From an uncultured Bacteroidia bacterium (GTDB lineage Bacteria > Bacteroidota > Bacteroidia > Bacteroidales > F082), in assembly GCA_913009755.1 (NCBI GenBank), contig CAJVWU010000007.1:1-64000 (forward strand): a DNA stretch of 64,000 nucleotides, in the 5' to 3' direction. A model generated the notes under the pieces. It worked only from the letters and a program-made list of their open reading frames with translations, was not told where the DNA came from and made no database searches. A program made the translations under genes and the position numbers. This document shows positions 63,416 through 64,000 of this stretch, piece by piece. The number at the start of each line of letters is the position of its first letter. Position 1 is the stretch's first letter.

Positions 63416-64000
63416 TTATTCAATCTCGTGATCTACGTCCAGGCTCTTATTATAAATCTTCATGGTGCGCAGGCTCATTCCCATATTAGAAAATCCCCCA
63501 TCGTGGAACAGGTTCTGCATGGTCACTTTTCTGGTCAGGTCCGAAAACATGACAATACAATAATTGGCACATTCCAGGGCATCGGCATTGCCAAGGGGCG
63601 ACATCCGGTTGGTAAAATCCATCAGCCCCTGAACCCCTTTAACACCGGAACCGGCAGTAGTCAGCGTCGGTGACTGCGAAATGGTATTCACCCTGATCTT
63701 GCGCTCCCTGCCGTAAATATAGCCAAAGCTGCGGGCGATGGATTCAAGTAATGCTTTCGCATCAGCCATATCATTGTATCCGTAATGTACACGATGAGCG
63801 GCAATATAGGAAAGGGCAAGCACCGAGCCCCATTCGTTGATGGCATCCATTTTAAAAGCGACCTGCAGCATTTTATGAAAAGAAATGGCGGAGATATCAA
63901 GTGTTTTATCAAGATAATTGTAATTCAAGTCATTGTAAACCCGTTTTTTCCTAACGTTCAGAGACATCCCGATGGAATGAAGGACAAAATCAACTTTCCC
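63416..64000 (-). CDS. fabI: enoyl-[acyl-carrier-protein] reductase, C-terminal part
   Basis: The frame is open to the right edge and ends at 63416. The last 195 residues of FabI are visible: VDFVLHSIGMSLNVRKKRVYND, AYNYLDKTLDI variant, NEWGSVLALSYIAAHRVHYGYNDM with the Tyr/Lys catalytic region around YGYNDMADAKALLES, RVNTISQSPTLTTAGSGVKGV and DALECANYCIVMFSDLTRKVTMQNLFHDGG. It is the NADH-dependent last step of fatty acid elongation. The N-terminal Rossmann part lies beyond the window. Confidence 0.9.
   Translation of the reverse strand, partial: GKVDFVLHSIGMSLNVRKKRVYNDLNYNYLDKTLDISAISFHKMLQVAFKMDAINEWGSVLALSYIAAHRVHYGYNDMADAKALLESIARSFGYIYGRERKIRVNTISQSPTLTTAGSGVKGVQGLMDFTNRMSPLGNADALECANYCIVMFSDLTRKVTMQNLFHDGGFSNMGMSLRTMKIYNKSLDVDHEIE

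Noticed and set aside
1-64000. tRNA genes, rRNA genes and CRISPR arrays
   Set aside because: I saw no cloverleaf-like or GTTCRANNC patterns in convincing context, no rRNA-like stretch, and no regularly spaced repeats.

Overview
The window reads as chromosome of a member of the Bacteroidota, probably an environmental Bacteroidales-type lineage. The reasons are the many exported lipoproteins with short Bacteroidota-style lipoboxes, TAnnTTTG-type -7 promoter elements, a family of Bacteroidota-only hypothetical proteins (FPD-repeat, AsmA-like, GNAT-like), a moderate G+C content and REP-like intergenic palindromes. I see no tRNA, rRNA, CRISPR array or phage. The only mobile-element trace is the first 17 codons of an IS3-type OrfA at the left edge. 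The species cannot be named from this sequence alone.

Layout. 1-13.5 kb: housekeeping and transport (aroA, aroB, an AsmA-like protein, MATE and MFS transporters, an outer-membrane barrel gene with a frameshift, a tandem YciI protein, an ABC binding lipoprotein, a GroES-like protein, a glutamate-synthase-like flavoprotein). 13.5-18.8 kb: mutL, two rhomboid proteases and an EEP-fold phosphatase/nuclease. 19.0-25.7 kb: four tandem paralogous lipoproteins with a related N-terminal part and exchanged C-terminal modules. Three of the four are followed by their own terminator hairpin, two end in a thioester-domain-like module, and two share a nearly identical 566-bp 5' segment. 26.0-28.7 kb: two LuxR-type response regulators, one lacking the phosphoacceptor aspartate, and a six-TM histidine kinase. 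28.9-30.7 kb: exported glutathione peroxidase, an FPD-repeat protein and an OB-fold protein.

30.8-44.6 kb is the most striking region: a single-strand block with six multiheme c-type cytochromes, an outer-membrane beta-barrel, two NHL beta-propellers, a small Cys-rich protein, a histidine kinase with a haem c motif in its extracytoplasmic sensor domain, and an NtrC-type sigma-54 activator. I count about 46 haem attachment motifs (45 in the cytochromes, one in the kinase). The gene order suggests a porin-cytochrome conduit for extracellular electron transfer (propeller lipoprotein, 5-haem lipoprotein, barrel and 15-haem cytochrome in one tight operon). A second operon holds a propeller, a 12-haem cytochrome, the haem-sensing kinase and the sigma-54 activator. 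Candidate sigma-54 promoters precede two of the small cytochromes at almost the same distance from the start codon, so the two-component system may control the cytochromes. The conduit and regulon roles are inference; the haem motifs, gene order and domains are seen directly.

44.8-57.3 kb: SDR enzyme, EamA transporter, DUF2007, GNAT, class IV aminotransferase, CAP-SPOR protein, MscS channel, AI-2E-type transporter and an S9 peptidase. 57.3-58.2 kb is a degenerate patch with inverted repeats and the C-terminal remnant of an AAA ATPase. 58.3-63.3 kb is a nucleotide-sugar operon (UDP-glucose dehydrogenase, UDP-glucuronate decarboxylase, RmlD-type reductase, phosphohexomutase), and fabI runs off the right edge. 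Three otherwise convincing genes carry one-base frameshifts in or next to homopolymers, so assembly error must be excluded before calling them pseudogenes.
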